Positions 48,895 to 58,615 are shown, counted from the stretch's first letter. The stretch: DNA of 64,000 nt from Corynebacterium felinum (GCF_030408755.1 NZ_CP047209.1:62001-126000), one strand, 5' to 3'. Notes: generated by a model from the letters alone, not told the origin. Made by a program: numbers and translations.

Positions 48895-49842
48895 GTGCAC
48901 GATAGTGGGCATGAAGAGAATGTGCTTGAGTTAACTCAGCTGCGCCGCAGCTTTGATCAGGGGCGCAGCTTTGTGGTTGATGGGGTGAGTTTCAGTGTTG
49001 CGCGGGGAACGATTGTGGCACTGGTGGGCATTAATGGTGCGGGGAAAACTACCACGGTGAAAATGTGTGGCACACTGCTTGCCCCTACTGAGGGGAGTGT
49101 GGTGGTCGCTGGGGTGGATGCTGTGAAAAATCCCGAGAAGGCACGGGCGCATATTGGCATGGTGCTGGGTGTGGAGCGCGGCTTTTATCCCCGCGCCAGC
49201 GTGCGCGATAACCTGCGCTTTTTCGCTGATCTTGCCGCTGTTTCCTACCGTGAGCAAGCTGGGGAGATCGCCCGTGTGCTTGAATGTGTGGGGCTTAGAG
49301 ATAAGGAAAACAAAAAGGTGCAGGAGCTTTCGCATGGGCAGAAGCAGCGCCTGCACATTGCGCGTGCCCTTTTAGGAAGCCCCGAACTTATTTTGTTGGA
49401 TGAGCCAACGTCTGGCCTTGATCCCGATGTTGCCGTGACCATCCGCACCCTTATGAGGCGGGTGGCGGATCAGGGTGCGGCGATTCTACTTACCTCGCAC
49501 TCCATGATGGAGGTATCCGAGCTGGCTGATCATATTGTGGTGCTGAATCGGGGCAAGGTGCTGGTGCAGGGCAGCGAACGCGATATTTTTAATTTTGCAC
49601 AATTAGATCAGGTGTTGAGCTTTAGCCTTGTGCCCACCCATGAACACGAACTTGAACAGCTCACTACAGTTTTAGAGTTCTTTGGTTTAGTATCGGTCAC
49701 GTCGCAGGGTGCGGCGTGGAAGGTGACGGTTTACCTGCCGGACGGCGTCGATAAGCATGCCCTACCCAGCATCGAGGGTGCTGTGCTTCGCCCCGCCACC
49801 CTCGAAGACGCCTTTCTCGCGCTCGCGGAGAAAACAGCATGA
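48895..49842 (+). CDS. ABC-2 exporter ATP-binding protein
   Basis: A 315-residue ATPase of the drug-efflux (DrrA-like) group: Walker A GINGAGKTT near residue 42, signature LSHGQKQR near 145, Walker B LILLDEPTSGLDP and H-loop TSHSMMEVSE. GTG 48895 is chosen because AAAGGAG lies 7 bases upstream and the upstream frame is not ABC-like. The signature has His where Gly is usual (LSHGQ), a tolerated change. Two permease genes follow and the stop overlaps the first of them. Confidence 0.9.
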   Translation: MHDSGHEENVLELTQLRRSFDQGRSFVVDGVSFSVARGTIVALVGINGAGKTTTVKMCGTLLAPTEGSVVVAGVDAVKNPEKARAHIGMVLGVERGFYPRASVRDNLRFFADLAAVSYREQAGEIARVLECVGLRDKENKKVQELSHGQKQRLHIARALLGSPELILLDEPTSGLDPDVAVTIRTLMRRVADQGAAILLTSHSMMEVSELADHIVVLNRGKVLVQGSERDIFNFAQLDQVLSFSLVPTHEHELEQLTTVLEFFGLVSVTSQGAAWKVTVYLPDGVDKHALPSIEGAVLRPATLEDAFLALAEKTA

Positions 49843-50546
49843 TGCGCTTTATCAGAATGTCCGCGTTTCAGCTGCGGGAATTTGCGCGCACCACCTATTT
49901 TCTTGAGCTGGTGCTCAGCGCCACCATCGCCGCCGGCATCATTCAGCGCCTCGGGCACGCCGGGTGGGGCGGCGACCCGTGGCTGGGCTTCGTGCGCACC
50001 ATCGCGATCGGCATGTGGACGCTTGCCGCCACCGCAGCGGGCATTTTAGGCTTCGAACGCTTCAAAGGCACCCTCGTGTTCCTCGCCCACGGCCGCATCC
50101 CCGCCGTGGCAGGGCTCGCGCCCACAGTCACCGCCTGCGCCACGTTTGGGCTGCTTGCGGTACCTATTTCGGTAATCGTGTGGTGGGGTGTGCCTGAGTT
50201 GAGTCTTAACTTTTTCCTCGGTTGCGTGCTGCTGTGGCTGGCGCTGGTGAGCATGAGCTACCTCATTGCGGTCACCTTCCTCGCCAGCCCCAACGCACTC
50301 GCTTACGAAGGCTTGTTGCTGGTACCCCTGCTCGCGCTGTCAGGAATTTTCGATGTTGCGCATTTAAGCGACTACTCCCGCTTTTTCATTCCCGCCGCGG
50401 GTGCTTTTAGGTTCCTTGTGCACGGCGAGCTTATCGACGCCGCCGCAAGCATCTTCCTCACCTGCGGGTATCTCCTGCTCAGCCTCATTGTGGCACGCAC
50501 AACCCTTAAAGCCGCCAGAACCTCCGCAACGATTGAGCTGGTGTAG
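49839..50546 (+). CDS. ABC-2 permease subunit 1
   Basis: A 235-residue protein with about six transmembrane segments (MMRFIRMSAFQLREFARTTY at the N-terminus). Its ATG overlaps the stop of the ATPase gene. The pattern of a short N-terminal amphipathic helix followed by six spans fits ABC-2 permeases of the DrrB type. The exported compound is unknown. Confidence 0.82.
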   Translation: MMRFIRMSAFQLREFARTTYFLELVLSATIAAGIIQRLGHAGWGGDPWLGFVRTIAIGMWTLAATAAGILGFERFKGTLVFLAHGRIPAVAGLAPTVTACATFGLLAVPISVIVWWGVPELSLNFFLGCVLLWLALVSMSYLIAVTFLASPNALAYEGLLLVPLLALSGIFDVAHLSDYSRFFIPAAGAFRFLVHGELIDAAASIFLTCGYLLLSLIVARTTLKAARTSATIELV

Positions 50547-50550
50547 AACA

Positions 50551-51315
50551 ATGAACTTTTCCCTCCTACGTTCCGCCTGGATCACCGCGAAAGTAGCCGC
50601 CCGCTCCACAGGGGCCTTCGCCAACACACGCACCTTCCTCGTGGGCATCGTGCTCACCCCACTTTTAGGAGTCGCCTTCAACGTGCTGCTCGGGCAAGGA
50701 ATAGGTGCGCCCGAACTCATGCCCATCGCGTGGGCTTCTCTCGTGCTCGGGGTGTTCGGAATGTCAGCCAGTACTCTGAATGGAATCGTCGTGCACGACA
50801 GGATGATCGGCGTTTTCGACGAAGTAATCACCCGCAACCGCATACCCTTTCACTACTGGTTAGGAATCAGCCTGCCGTCTGTGGGAACAGCGCTGGTCAC
50901 CGGCAGTATTCTAAGCGCCACATTCCTCCTCATCACCGGGCAATTCTCCTACCACCCTTTCGCTTACCTCGTTGTGCCCAGCGCCATCCTCGGGGCACTC
51001 TTCGGGGTGTTTAGCGCCGGAATGGGTGTCGACAAAGATAACCCCTACACCTACCTCAACTGGTCACTGACCTTCCTCCCCCTCACCTCCGGGGCAGTCG
51101 TGCCCCTAGCGCTCTACCCCACGTGGATAGCACCAGTTTTGCAATGGGTACCGTTGACCGCAGTTGTGCAAGCGTGGCGCGAAAACACCACGCCCGACTG
51201 GGCGGGACACGCATTCACGTGGGCAAGCTTCCTCATACTCGCAATCATCGGCCTAAGTGCCGCCCAGCGCTACGGACGCCGGATTCGCGCCGGGTATTCA
51301 CCGCATATGCTTTGA
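50551..51315 (+). CDS. ABC-2 permease subunit 2
   Basis: A 254-residue protein with six predicted spans, starting MNFSLLRSAWITAKVAAR four bases after the preceding stop. An in-frame ATG at 50401 lies inside the previous gene and is rejected. With the gene before it, it should form a heterodimeric channel. Confidence 0.82.
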   Translation: MNFSLLRSAWITAKVAARSTGAFANTRTFLVGIVLTPLLGVAFNVLLGQGIGAPELMPIAWASLVLGVFGMSASTLNGIVVHDRMIGVFDEVITRNRIPFHYWLGISLPSVGTALVTGSILSATFLLITGQFSYHPFAYLVVPSAILGALFGVFSAGMGVDKDNPYTYLNWSLTFLPLTSGAVVPLALYPTWIAPVLQWVPLTAVVQAWRENTTPDWAGHAFTWASFLILAIIGLSAAQRYGRRIRAGYSPHML

Positions 51316-51349
51316 CCTGCCAATGGATTGCGACGCTAACAATGCTGAA

Positions 51350-51388
51350 AAGGTGCCTGCACAAGAGGAATTGGTGGGCAGGCACCTT
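51350..51388. terminator. Terminator hairpin after the ABC-2 operon
   Basis: AAGGTGCCTGC (51350-51360) pairs perfectly with GCAGGCACCTT (51378-51388). It lies between the operon end and a convergent secreted-protein gene. Confidence 0.65.
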
Positions 51389-51465
51389 AAGATCCGCAGG
51401 TAAGAAAATAGCCATGTGCGTGTTTTGTTAAGTGTGCGCACATGGCTTGCTGTGTGTGCGAAGAA

Positions 51466-51999
51466 TTAATTCTTCTTTCCAAAGTAAGCACGGATTTTTT
51501 CGATGACCTTCCAGAAGAAGGTGACGAAGCTGAGAACCAAGCTTGGTGAGGATTGAACGAGTGAGCCATCCACGATTTTCTTTTGTGCAGCTTCACGGTC
51601 TTTTTCCGTGATTGGCACTAGTGGGCAGTGGAGTCGGTGGTATTCAAAGTTTTCGAACTTTGGAATATTCTGAGCTTTCCCATCAAAGAAAGGGTTGCGG
51701 TAACTGTTGGGATGGTTTTTCCAGCATTCCCACATTTCTTCAACTGTGGAAATATCTGACTCGACCAACTGTACTGCTGATAAAGTGCCGTGCTCTGCTA
51801 GATCAATCACTCCAGTCGCCTGCTTAGCGGCACGTTCTTTGGCTTTCTGCTCGATTTTTTGGGCATTGTCCAGAATCAGTGCACGATCTTCGGGGCTAAA
51901 CTCTGGGCCGATCTTTAGTTCAACAGCCTCAGCAGAAGGAGCCATGACAATAGATGTAGCTACGGCAACTGCAGCGACACAGCTAGAAAACTTCCTCAT
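51466..51999 (-). CDS. Secreted protein, paralogue 1 of a divergent pair
   Basis: A 177-residue exported protein with signal peptide MRKFSSCVAAVAVATSIVM and cleavage after SAEA. The mature part starts VELKIGPEF, and has RALILDNAQKIEQKAKERA, WECWKNHP, CPLVPITEKDRE and a hydrophobic C-terminal helix (LVLSFVTFFWKVIEKI). The same elements occur in the protein at 52653. Two Cys (WECWK, HCPLV) could form a disulfide. Family not recognised; the C-terminal helix could insert in membranes. Confidence 0.75.
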   Translation of the reverse strand: MRKFSSCVAAVAVATSIVMAPSAEAVELKIGPEFSPEDRALILDNAQKIEQKAKERAAKQATGVIDLAEHGTLSAVQLVESDISTVEEMWECWKNHPNSYRNPFFDGKAQNIPKFENFEYHRLHCPLVPITEKDREAAQKKIVDGSLVQSSPSLVLSFVTFFWKVIEKIRAYFGKKN

Positions 52000-52652
52000 T
52001 TTTCTCCCTGTCGTAGAGTGTGGGTATGTCCAAATTATTAGCAGCGCTCAAAGCGCAAGCATATTTAACTTTTATATAAAGTAAAGCCACTTTTGATATT
52101 TATTACCCTTTTTGATTAATGGCGTGAAAGTTGTGTGCCAGTAACTCAGGCTTGTGCTGAAATCGCATTCACCACGGTTTATTGCCGAACGCTAGAGAAG
52201 TAGCAGGCTGTTCTATGTTTTCACTTGCTTCGGGCGCAATGGTGAAGGGTATACATTTTTTTCTGTTGAGGATCTGTTTATAGATTGTTAGTCAATCAAT
52301 ACCATCAAGGTTGGGGGTGTTTCAATCTACCCTATAGGTGGGCATGAAATCAGGCTAGTTGTTGCGCATTTGAGCTCAATCGAGGAGGGGGTTTAGACTT
52401 GGGAAAATTCACTCTAGTCAACTTAAGGCATGGGGGTTCATGAACAACTAGGGCAGTCGATTGTGGGCATGGGGATTGGTGAAACCGCTGGCTGTGTGGC
52501 GGTTTCACACAACAATGGCGATCATTGCTACCTCCTTTAGGGGGGGTGGAGGTGTATCACATACTGAGAAGTGCTTGGAGTTTTTTATCTATGCTTATCA
52601 TCATTGATGATTATTGTTTTCCGCGCCACTATTTTTTTAAGGAGTTCTGGCG
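52000..52652. other. Intergenic region between divergent secreted paralogues
   Basis: A 653-base stretch with no recognisable gene. A hairpin GTGAAACCGC (52479-52488) / GCGGTTTCAC (52499-52508) lies in the middle, and a short inverted repeat follows. The promoters of both secreted-protein genes should lie here. A small RNA is possible, but nothing shows it. Confidence 0.5.
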
Positions 52653-53174
52653 ATGAAGAAATTCACAGGTTTCCTTACCGCCTGCGTGGTGGCAGCAACC
52701 GTTACGGTAGCGCCTTATGCATCTGCGGTGGAGCTGAAGATTGGTCCAGAGTTTGATGCTGAAACGCGCGCGTTGATCCTCGACAATGCTCAAAAGATTG
52801 AGAAAGAAGCGAAAGAACGTGCCGAAAAACAAGCAGCTGGTGAATACGACCGCAGCCCACACCATCTTTTCTCAGCACCACAGTTGCTTGCAACAAACAT
52901 TTCCACGGTGGGAGAAATGTGGGAATGCTGGAAGGACTACCCCCGCAACCGACATAATCCATTCCTGCACCGTGAAGGTGCCATTGTTCCGCCAATGGCA
53001 GACTTTTATGCACCTTGTCCGCTAGTGCCCATCACGGAAAAAGACCGGGAAATGGCACGTAAAGAAGTCCTTGAGAGTTCCGCTGTGAAGTCCTCACCAG
53101 GTTTAGTCATTGGAATCATCACCTTTATCTGGAAGGCAATCGAAGCACTAAAGAAGCTCCTTTTTAGGAAGTAA
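52653..53174 (+). CDS. Secreted protein, paralogue 2 of a divergent pair
   Basis: A 173-residue exported protein with signal peptide MKKFTGFLTACVVAATVTVA and a cleavage site near ASA. It shares VELKIGPEF, RALILDNAQKIEKEAKERAE, TVGEMWECWKDYP, CPLVPITEKDRE and a hydrophobic C-terminal end (GLVIGIITFIWKAIEAL) with paralogue 1. AAGGAG lies 11 bases before the ATG. The two genes point away from each other. The function is unknown. Confidence 0.78.
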   Translation: MKKFTGFLTACVVAATVTVAPYASAVELKIGPEFDAETRALILDNAQKIEKEAKERAEKQAAGEYDRSPHHLFSAPQLLATNISTVGEMWECWKDYPRNRHNPFLHREGAIVPPMADFYAPCPLVPITEKDREMARKEVLESSAVKSSPGLVIGIITFIWKAIEALKKLLFRK

Positions 53175-53186
53175 CAGCGAAAAAAT

Positions 53187-53254
53187 CTCCATCACCTAGT
53201 ATTCAAGGCCCTGCGCACAATTCTGCGCAGGGCCTTGAATACTAGGTGATGGAG
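53187..53254 (-). terminator. Perfect 31-bp stem terminator
   Basis: The arm at 53187-53217 is the exact reverse complement of 53224-53254, with a six-base loop (CAATTC). On the minus strand the hairpin follows the metallopeptidase stop by 4 bases and is followed by ATTTTTT, a classic intrinsic terminator. On the plus strand it also follows the secreted-protein gene. The stem is longer and more perfect than a terminator needs. Confidence 0.85.
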
Positions 53255-53258
53255 TTGA

Positions 53259-55196
53259 CTACCAAATAGTCACACGATTATCCGGCTCAATGAACACCGC
53301 TGATCCTTCCGGAACATCAAAAGCATCATAAAACTCGGAAACATTGCCCGCAATCACATTGCAGCGGAACTCGCCAGGGGAATGCGGGTCCACAGCCAAC
53401 AACTGGGCCGCATACTCAGGGCGCAACTTCGTACGCCACACATGCGACCAAGCAAGGAAAAGACGCTGCAAGCCGTTGTACTCGTGGGCATACAACTCAT
53501 CGCTTGCCTGCTCCGCAGCGAAAGGCTGGACAGGGGTGGTGGTGAAATCCATACCCTTATCCTCAAGGTACATGCGGTAAGCGATCACAGCGATGCCAAG
53601 GCCACCCAGGTCACCAATATTTTCACCCAAGGTGAACTCGCCATTAACACCATTCGTTTCAATACCAGCATCCTTCAAACCCTGCGGCACCAAACCCTGG
53701 AATTGATCCACCAGCTTCGAAGTGAGTTGGGTAAAAGCGGCGCGATCCTCATCCGTCCACCACGAACGCAAATTACCCTCACCATCGTACTGGGAACCCT
53801 GGTCATCAAAACCATGGCCAATCTCATGGCCAATCACCGCACCCACAGCACCAAAATTCTCCGCCGCATCAGCCGCAGGATCAAAGAATGGTGGGCGCAA
53901 AATCGCAGCAGGGAACGTAATATCATTCACCACTGGATTGTAGAAAGCATTCACCGTCTGCGGCGTAGCAAACCACTCTGAACGATCCACCGGCTTACCC
54001 ACCTTAGCCAGCTCATAATCATATTCATGGGCTGTTCCAAGGCGCACATTCGCCACCAAATCCTTACCCTCAGGGCTGAAATCAAGGTCACCATAGTCAC
54101 GCCACGTATCAGGGTAGCCAATCTTAGCCTGGAACTTGCCGAGCTTCTCTAGCGCCTTCTCGCGGGTGGCAGGAGTCATCCACTCCAAATTCGAAATACG
54201 CTCACGATACGCACGGATCAAATAATCCACCAGCACCAACATCTCTTCTTTCGCGCTGGCGGGGAAATGCTCGGCCACAAACAGCTGGCCAATCTCCTGA
54301 CCAACAAACCCCTCGCACAAGCTCAACGCACGCTTCCAACGATCACGCTGGACAGTGGTGCCCGAAAGCTTCGTTCCATAGAACTCAAAATTCGCCTGCG
54401 AAATTTCATCAGTGAGCACACCCGCACGATCCTTCACAATGTGCCAAGTCGCCCACAACTTCCAATCCTCAAGGCGGTCTTGAGTAAGCACAGCACCCAG
54501 TGCCTCAAAGAAGTCCGGCATCATCACCACAAGCTTCGACTCGGGGAAACCAGCCGCCTTCAACACCACCTGCACATACTCTGGCAGATCAGAAAACTCG
54601 TAAGGGTTGAACGTTTTCAAAGAATCACGCGACGCAACAACATCCCAGTGGTGGCTGGCAATCTCCTTCTCCAAATCCACCACGCGCTGTGCAGCATCCT
54701 CGGCTTGATCACCCAACACAAAACCCAACATGCGGGCTACATGCTCACGGTAAGCAGCCAAAATCTCCGCATGAGCCGGATCGCGGTAATACGCCTCATC
54801 GGGCAAACCCAAACCAGCGTTATACAGATAGGCCACCGCATTTTCCCCAGCGGAATCCTTTGCTACATATGAACCCCACACACCCGAAATGCCACTCCGC
54901 TCTAAACGGCCAAGCGCAACCAAAAAATCCTCGATAGTAGCGACGTCGATAAGCGCTAAATCAGCATCAATCGCAGCAATACCCGCAGCCTCAACGCCCG
55001 CAGCATCCATAAAAGACGCAAACAATTTACCCGCGCGGGAATCCCCAGCCTTTTTGACCAGCTCATGAACCTCAGCCTCAGCCTGATCCCGCAACTGGTA
55101 GAACGTACCATCGCTGGGGCGATCATCAGGGATCACATGCGTGTCTAACCACGGACCATTAACAAAACGAAAAAGATCATTCATCACAATGCTCAT
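53259..55196 (-). CDS. pepO: M13-family zinc metallopeptidase (PepO-like)
   Basis: A 645-residue neprilysin-type peptidase. The zinc site is VIGHEIGHGFDD, with the third ligand in ENIGDLGG and the substrate motif NAFYNP about 35 residues before the zinc site. No signal peptide is seen, so it acts in the cytoplasm or leaves by an unusual route. ATG 55196 lies 7 bases after TAGAGT, fitting a leaderless transcript; ATG 55184 is an alternative. It is divergent from the membrane-protein gene at 55276. Confidence 0.92.
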   Translation of the reverse strand: MSIVMNDLFRFVNGPWLDTHVIPDDRPSDGTFYQLRDQAEAEVHELVKKAGDSRAGKLFASFMDAAGVEAAGIAAIDADLALIDVATIEDFLVALGRLERSGISGVWGSYVAKDSAGENAVAYLYNAGLGLPDEAYYRDPAHAEILAAYREHVARMLGFVLGDQAEDAAQRVVDLEKEIASHHWDVVASRDSLKTFNPYEFSDLPEYVQVVLKAAGFPESKLVVMMPDFFEALGAVLTQDRLEDWKLWATWHIVKDRAGVLTDEISQANFEFYGTKLSGTTVQRDRWKRALSLCEGFVGQEIGQLFVAEHFPASAKEEMLVLVDYLIRAYRERISNLEWMTPATREKALEKLGKFQAKIGYPDTWRDYGDLDFSPEGKDLVANVRLGTAHEYDYELAKVGKPVDRSEWFATPQTVNAFYNPVVNDITFPAAILRPPFFDPAADAAENFGAVGAVIGHEIGHGFDDQGSQYDGEGNLRSWWTDEDRAAFTQLTSKLVDQFQGLVPQGLKDAGIETNGVNGEFTLGENIGDLGGLGIAVIAYRMYLEDKGMDFTTTPVQPFAAEQASDELYAHEYNGLQRLFLAWSHVWRTKLRPEYAAQLLAVDPHSPGEFRCNVIAGNVSEFYDAFDVPEGSAVFIEPDNRVTIW

Positions 55197-55275
55197 TCGT
55201 CTAACTCTAGGACACAAATGGTAATAAGCGCCACAAAGCACAGCAACAGTAACCGAAAGGCTATTGTGGGAATTT

Positions 55276-55824
55276 ATGAGTCGATATCAGCACAACCCAC
55301 CAACAAAAATAGGAGAGTGGCTAAAAATATTCAGCTTTTTCCTCATTCTCCTCGCCCTCCCCGCCCTGCTCCTGCTCATTGCCCCTGACTGGACCCCACG
55401 ATCCACCGTCATACTCGGATCAGAAAAAGACAACTGGAGCACCCCGCTTATCGACGCCAACAGCACACCCCAAGAATGCACCGAAAACGTCGCACTCATC
55501 CTCTCTAACTCCTGGGACTGCAACGGCAACGAAATCAGCAGCGGCGTAGTCGCCGCCGGAACCATCAAAGAACGCACCATCACCCGCGCACTCAAAGGAT
55601 ACGGACAAACACCCGGATTCGGCGACATCCCTGTCACCCATGAAGGAAACGTCTACCGCGCCAGCGACCCCACCGGAATCTTCGGCGGGCACGCCCTCAT
55701 GCTCTTCGGTAAAGGCGACATGAGCGACCAAGCCATCCTCGTGATTATCAATGGGCCCGACGCCCAAGAACTCGGCGATACCATCTTCGACCAGCTCAAA
55801 GAACTCGAAAGGGAAGGGATATAA
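55276..55824 (+). CDS. Membrane-anchored protein upstream of PrsW-like protease
   Basis: A 182-residue protein with one transmembrane segment at about residues 18-42 (FSFFLILLALPALLLLIA) and an extracytoplasmic domain of about 140 residues, with two Cys (QECTEN, SWDCNG). The ATG at 55276 follows TATTGT by 8 bases, suggesting a leaderless mRNA. The PrsW-type gene starts directly after its stop, so the protease may act on this protein, as PrsW acts on anti-sigma RsiW. That link is inferred; it does not look like an anti-sigma factor. Confidence 0.65.
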   Translation: MSRYQHNPPTKIGEWLKIFSFFLILLALPALLLLIAPDWTPRSTVILGSEKDNWSTPLIDANSTPQECTENVALILSNSWDCNGNEISSGVVAAGTIKERTITRALKGYGQTPGFGDIPVTHEGNVYRASDPTGIFGGHALMLFGKGDMSDQAILVIINGPDAQELGDTIFDQLKELEREGI

Positions 55825-56745
55825 ATGCGCGCCCCCACATTCATCCCCATCCTCACCGCCATTCTTGGAATCGGCGCAGGAATTGTTGGCATCGGCATCA
55901 GCCTCCTGCTGTTCCTCGCCAGCCCTATCGCTGGGCTATTTGGCCTGCTGTTTATCGGACTCTACATCGGCGCCTACTACCTCCTACTACGGAAATCACC
56001 CCTCAACCCACATGCCGGATTTAGATGGGCAGCCCTCTGCTTCATCTGGGGTGGCGGAGTATCCATGGCACTGATCACGCTGGTCGGCGCACCCATCCTC
56101 GATCTCACCGAAAAGCTCGGCATCTTCGCCTTCGCCGCTTCCTTCGGTGGTGCCTACCCCGAAGAACTCATCAAAGCCCTCGGCGTCATCTTGATCATGG
56201 CCAGCTTTAGAAAACTGAACAAGCCGTGGCACGGATTCGTCACTGGAATCCTCGTCGGGCTCGGCTTCGACACCATCGAAAACCTCGGATACGGCATTGT
56301 TGGTGCCAACATGCACCCCGACAGCGACGTAGCAGGCGTGCTTCAGATGTGGGGACTACGCACCCTGGCAGGTCCAGGCCTTCACTCCGTACTCACCGGC
56401 TTCGCCGGATACGGCATCGGACTTGCCATGTGCTCCATCGCAATGAGTAACCGCCAACGCCTCCTCCACGCCCTGAAATGGCTCGCGCTCGCCTTCAGTA
56501 TCCACTTCCTATGGAATATCGCGTGGCCAAACCTAACCCTCCAATACGCAAGCGTCATCATTCTGGTGATCGTGTCTTACACACTTTTTATCCGGCTCTG
56601 GCGCAGGCTCAGCAAAGAAGCAGCAGCCTACCGCGAACTACCCACCACCCCGATCACCAACCTGAAGGAACTCAATCAGCATTGGCCCATGCCCCCAACC
56701 ACAACTGCCGATTCCCCCACGATAAAAATTGCCGCCACAAGCTAA
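55825..56745 (+). CDS. prsW: PrsW-family intramembrane metalloprotease
   Basis: A 306-residue polytopic protein with the four PrsW motifs: PEELIKAL near residue 111, GFDTIENLGY near 150, GPGLHSVLTG near 190, and SIHFLWN near 230. The Glu and His residues that should bind metal are present. Members cleave membrane-bound anti-sigma factors or other membrane proteins. Its ATG is adjacent to the previous stop. An IS1380-type element lies just behind its stop codon. Confidence 0.88.
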   Translation: MRAPTFIPILTAILGIGAGIVGIGISLLLFLASPIAGLFGLLFIGLYIGAYYLLLRKSPLNPHAGFRWAALCFIWGGGVSMALITLVGAPILDLTEKLGIFAFAASFGGAYPEELIKALGVILIMASFRKLNKPWHGFVTGILVGLGFDTIENLGYGIVGANMHPDSDVAGVLQMWGLRTLAGPGLHSVLTGFAGYGIGLAMCSIAMSNRQRLLHALKWLALAFSIHFLWNIAWPNLTLQYASVIILVIVSYTLFIRLWRRLSKEAAAYRELPTTPITNLKELNQHWPMPPTTTADSPTIKIAATS

Positions 56746-56748
56746 AGC

Positions 56749-58615
56749 CCTAACCCGGATTTTTCATGGGGTGGGGCTTAAAAGGTGTGTAAAAAGTAAA
56801 GAAAGTGCTTCTTGACCTGCTAGAATAGAGATGTTGTTAAGCCTTTATTCCAAGCAGAAAAGGAGCACTTTCATGGTGAAGACTACTACATACACCCCTA
56901 TGATGGCCAGCTGCACCCGTCTTGTTTCCCGCGCGGGGGTGTTACCCTTTGCTCATGTAGCTCAATTAGTCGGGATTGGTGCCAGCCTTGATCGTGTTTT
57001 CTCACGGCAACGGTTAACACATACTTTTGGTGATGCGTGTACTGGGTTAGCGTTATCGTTAATTGCTGGTGGTGACGATGTTAAAGACATCAACTTGTTA
57101 GATTCTGTTTCGACAGCATTATCGTCTCAGCCATTGCCGTCGGTATCAACCCTGTGGCGGCGACTGACAGAGCATAAAGACACCAGCGATAAAATACGTG
57201 AAGAATTCCTTCACGCGATCAAATACGCCCGTAGCACACTATGGAACCTGCTGGGCGATCAAGCCCCACATAAGCTCGCTACAGTAGACAAACCCCTGAT
57301 AGTAGATATTGATGCGACACTGATCTGTGCGCATTCTGGCAAGGAAAAAGCCGCACCTACCTATAAGAAGGGGTTTGGTTTCCACCCATTATGTGCTTTT
57401 ATCGACTACACCAGCGTAGGGTTAACTGGTGGGGAATTTTTAACCTGTCTGCTTCGCCCAGGTAACGCGGGAGCAAACACCGCTAATGATCATTGCCAGC
57501 TTGTCAAAGAAATCCTGACCGCTCTCCCCGATCACAGCGATGGCAAACCTTGGGGCAAACGACTTGTTATCCGTGCTGACAGTGCTGGTGGGACAAAACA
57601 ATTCCTTAGCTCCTTAGACGACCATGACCTCGGTTATGTTGTTGGCTTTTCACCCTCACCTACAGCAAGTATCCTCCTCAATGAGCACATCAGATCCGGT
57701 AACGAAGCAACTAGTCACACAGATTATCGATCATTACGTAACACCCGTGTGCCAATTGTGCGTGGCAATGGGGATATCAGCTTTGATGACCAACACTTCC
57801 TTGAAGACATCACCGGACTACTACAAACCGCACACCTAGAAGATGACAAACCACTGGTGAACCTTCTTACTGATTACCCCACCACGATGCGCGTGATCGC
57901 ACGGATAGAATCCCCCCCACGCAGGGTGCCAACACAGCATTTTCAATCAACTCGGCATACGCACCCAATTATGCGCAACAAACCTCAACTGCAATATTCA
58001 ACGCATTGACCAGTACTATCGCCAAAGATCACTATGCGAACAACACATCAAAGACGCCAAAGATCAAGGCCTTGCAAAACTACCGTTTTGCCAGTTCAAA
58101 GCTAACCAAATCTGGTGTCTCATCATAACCTTAGCCCACCAACTTCTCACCTGGACAAAACTACTCGACCATCACTACAACAACCACAACAGCGGCAACA
58201 ACAAGAAACGAAATCAATCCGACAACCCGTGGTGGACATGGGCACCAAAAACCATTCGAGCAAGGTTTATTGCAATCTCTGCAAAAATCACGACAAGCAG
58301 CAGGCGCATATACCTCCACCTCGATCAACAAAGCACACACACCCCCACACTGGTGACACTTATGGAATACACCCAAAACCTCCTACGCCCCCTTAAAAAA
58401 CGAAAAACCTAACCCCCTCAACCACAACACGCAGCAGACCCCACCACCGGCAGCCAACCGCAGGCACCCCACCACAAAACCCCACCACAAAAACACGGAC
58501 GTACACCTTGCCATTGAAAACCACAACCAAAGGCGAAGGTGCCCCAACCAACCCCACAAACACACCACCCCAACCCACCACCACCAAACCCACCCCATGA
58601 AAAATCTGGGCTAAG
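56749..58615 (+). mobile_element. IS1380-family insertion sequence
   Basis: The transposase frame is flanked by terminal inverted repeats of about 27 bases: the left end (56749-56775) and the reverse complement of the right end (58589-58615) share GATTTTTCATGGGGTGGG plus most of the outer bases (CCTAACCC versus CTTAGCCC). I could not define a target duplication. The element lies directly after the prsW stop codon, where it would separate it from any following gene. Confidence 0.8.
56873..58412 (+). pseudogene. IS1380-family transposase, frameshifted at a C tract
   Basis: MVKTTTYTPMMAS starts at 56873 and runs to about 57915. It carries the DDE-fold segments VDIDATLICAHSG and VIRADSAGGTK. At a run of seven C (57912-57918) the frame is lost, and the natural continuation lies one base on: HAGCQHSIFNQLG, RQRSLCEQHIKDAKDQGLAKLPF and LLTWTKLLDH, to a stop at 58410. 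One surplus C explains it. Full length would be about 508 codons. Either decay or sequencing error in the homopolymer. Confidence 0.82.

Noticed and set aside
52479..52508. Small RNA or riboswitch from the hairpin between secreted paralogues
   Set aside because: Only one short stem and no promoter or known aptamer pattern; recorded as part of the intergenic region instead.
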